Assembly (NCBI GenBank): GCA_019633425.1
Contig: WSUB01000119.1
Coordinates: 1-64,000 of the forward strand
Length of the DNA stretch: 64,000 bases
Reading direction: 5' to 3'
Source: Tulasnella sp. 424
Lineage: Eukaryota; Basidiomycota; Agaricomycetes; Cantharellales; Tulasnellaceae
Shown: in pieces, positions 62,246 through 64,000 of the stretch
Position numbering within the stretch: position 1 is the first letter of the stretch
How the letters are laid out: each line of letters begins with the position of its first letter
Notes under the pieces: model-generated
What the model was told of the DNA's origin: nothing
The model's database searches: none
The model's input: the letters and a program-made list of their open reading frames with translations, nothing else
Made by a program: the position numbers and the translations under genes

Positions 62246-64000
62246 ATGGCACCGTCTGGCAGTAAAGCGTCGACACAACCCACTCTATCTGCGTTTTTTA
62301 CAAGCGGACCTGGAGCAAAGCAGCAGTTGCAAGGCCAGTCGAAGAAACGCGTCCGCGCGACAACGCCCATCGACCTTACGACTCTTGACGAAAGTGATGA
62401 CGGCAATGGAAGCGAAGTGGGCTCGACCGCATCTACTGCCAAGCGTCCACGGCTCGTCGCACCGAATAACGATAATGACGATGACGACGACGTCCAATCC
62501 GTAACGTTGGAACAACCAACTTCGAGTGGCACCGTCAGCCGTTTCTTCGCGCCCAAAACTCCCATCAAGACCAAACCAAAGCAAGCCGAGCAGTTCACGC
62601 CCCGTCCGATCGGCGCTTCACCGGTTTCGAAGTACATCTACCGACCCTCTCCAACCAAAGGCACTGCAAACCTACCCAGCAGCTCGAAGAAACAACAGCC
62701 TTCGTCATCCTCGATCGTGCCGGCCACTCAATATCCCGACGACGACCATGCGGACGAGGAGATGCCAACCGAGTCGGAAAGACGCGCGATCGAAGCTCGA
62801 CGAGACGCCTTTCGTCGGAAATTTCTGGGAGATGGGGGCGGGCATTTCGAACGGACGGACAGTCAGGGGCTTCAAATCTCGGAGGACCCTTTTGCGGAGA
62901 ACGAACAGGAGCGAGTTGACGAAAGCCGAGCACCGTCGTCGCGCGCAAGTGAAGCAGGGGACGAGGAAGGGGAAGCGGAGATCGTGGAAGTACCTTCCGT
63001 TTCTGAAAAACTGAAAAAGTTCGCGGCGTCGAGCGCCGCCGCGTCCTCCTCCAGATCATCAACAAGCGTGAAAGGTCCCGCAAAGAAACCTCCGACGACT
63101 GCCAAAGGAAAAACGAGAAAGGTCAAGGAAGTAGGACCAGAAGGCCAGGAATATACGCCTTTAGAGCTGCAGGTACGCAAACGTTTTGAGTCCGGCCAAA
63201 AGGGTGATCGGTGACTGACCGAGAGCACACCCCCACAGGTTAAAGCATGCAAGGAAGCACATCCAGAATGCTTGCTGCTTTTTGAAGTCGGGTATAAATA
63301 CCGCTTCTTCGGAACTGATGCCCAGGTTCGCTGCATCGTTTTTTTTTACCCGCTCAAAAACACGGTTAATCGGGGTTCTTTTGTATGCGTTTGCGACAGA
63401 TCGCCTCAAAGGAGTTGGGTATCGCTTGCTGGATGGATCGTAACTTCATGACCGCCTCGATACCCGTTCATCGCAAGACGGTTCACGTTAAGAAGTGAGA
63501 GTCTTTTTTTGGGAGGCATGAGCGGGCAATTATTGAAGAACGATATCCTTTCCGTTTGGCCTTTTGTCCCAGGTTAATTGCCCAAGGCCATAAAGTCGGG
63601 ATCATCGGTCAAACAGAAACAGCCGCTTTGAAGAAGGTTGGAGATAATAAGGGTGGTCCATTTGAGAGACAGCTTACCGAGCTGTATACAGCAACGACGT
63701 GCGCCCCACTTTCTTTCACGAAACCGATGAATTTTAACCGTGCTCACGATTATTGGGGTTGTCAGCTATGTCGATGAATTGGACTCTGCAGATGATGAGT
63801 CTCGTGCCTCTCCGCCTACGTTGACGTGTCTCGTCGAATCTTTACTGGGCGGAATGGGCGCCGACCAGAGAGTCCTGATCGGAATGGTGCGATTGGTTTT
63901 GTGTTTCCCTCCCCTCTCGAGAGTTGAGGTATTTAACCCTGAATCGTTGCAGGTCTCCGTCATACCGTCGACGGGAGAAGTCACCTACGATGAGTGGGAG
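62246..64000 (+). CDS. MSH3: DNA mismatch repair protein MSH3 (MutS homologue), 5' part
   Basis: Five complete exons and the start of a sixth: 62246-63172, 63239-63325, 63400-63494, 63573-63698, 63766-63886, 63952 to the window end. The N-terminus has a PCNA-interacting PIP box ([10 protein letters not shown]) in a disordered region, and the MutS mismatch-recognition domain follows: [103 protein letters not shown], then the connector ([30 protein letters not shown]). MSH3 pairs with MSH2 to repair insertion/deletion loops. The gene runs on beyond the window. Confidence 0.95.

Noticed and set aside
1..64000. tRNA, rRNA or CRISPR features
   Set aside because: No cloverleaf with convincing A and B boxes, no rRNA sequence and no spaced direct-repeat array was seen on reading.

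Overview
The window looks like nuclear DNA of a mushroom-forming basidiomycete (Agaricomycetes). Genes carry many short GT-AG introns (about 50-80 nt), most intergenic spaces are a few hundred bases, and the gene set is fungal: a GH5 sterol/ceramide glucosidase-type enzyme, a GH43 + CBM35 exo-1,3-galactanase, PAF1, ASH2, SHQ1, HAT1, MSH3 and a large F-box family. Exon joins were deduced by eye from splice signals and reading frame; for every multi-exon model given as complete the summed exon lengths are divisible by three, except where a break is stated.

Left part (1-31.4 kb): the 5' end of one histone H1 gene, a decayed fragment of a GH5 gene, a lone F-box gene, a complete second histone H1 gene and the full GH5 gene. 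The H1-GH5 order occurs twice, so this is an old tandem duplication in which the left GH5 copy has died. Then follow a CM1-type microtubule-organising coiled-coil protein, an acidic unknown protein, a secreted low-complexity protein, PAF1, a proline-rich unknown protein, a GH43 galactanase, a Rap1-like BRCT/Myb protein, a small Ser/Pro-rich unknown protein, an E2 ubiquitin-conjugating enzyme and ASH2.

Middle part (31.4-54.3 kb): an accessory island of nine F-box loci on the minus strand (called A to I here) in two subfamilies. A, B and C form a tandem array whose repeat unit also contains the 3' end of ASH2, so two broken ASH2 tails lie between F-box genes. C is cut by a 1,006-bp non-autonomous inverted-repeat element with a 7-bp target duplication. 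D to I form a second array with conserved spacers; F is frameshifted near its end, G has a damaged 5' end and looks chimeric, I has no obvious ATG, and one further copy survives only as a 3' remnant. An almost purely synthetic-looking 36-bp perfect palindrome followed by a GC-rich 12-bp minisatellite lies between E and F.

Right part (54.3-64 kb): SHQ1 (H/ACA snoRNP assembly), a putative winged-helix regulator, HAT1 and the 5' part of MSH3, the last two diverging from a 211-bp shared promoter.

Themes: several unrelated conserved nuclear genes (H1, PAF1, ASH2, HAT1, MSH3, SHQ1, Rap1-like) form a stable scaffold, while the F-box island between ASH2 and SHQ1 is turning over by tandem duplication, recombination between copies and transposon insertion. 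F-box proteins are normally substrate receptors of SCF ubiquitin ligases; the targets of these ones cannot be read from the sequence.
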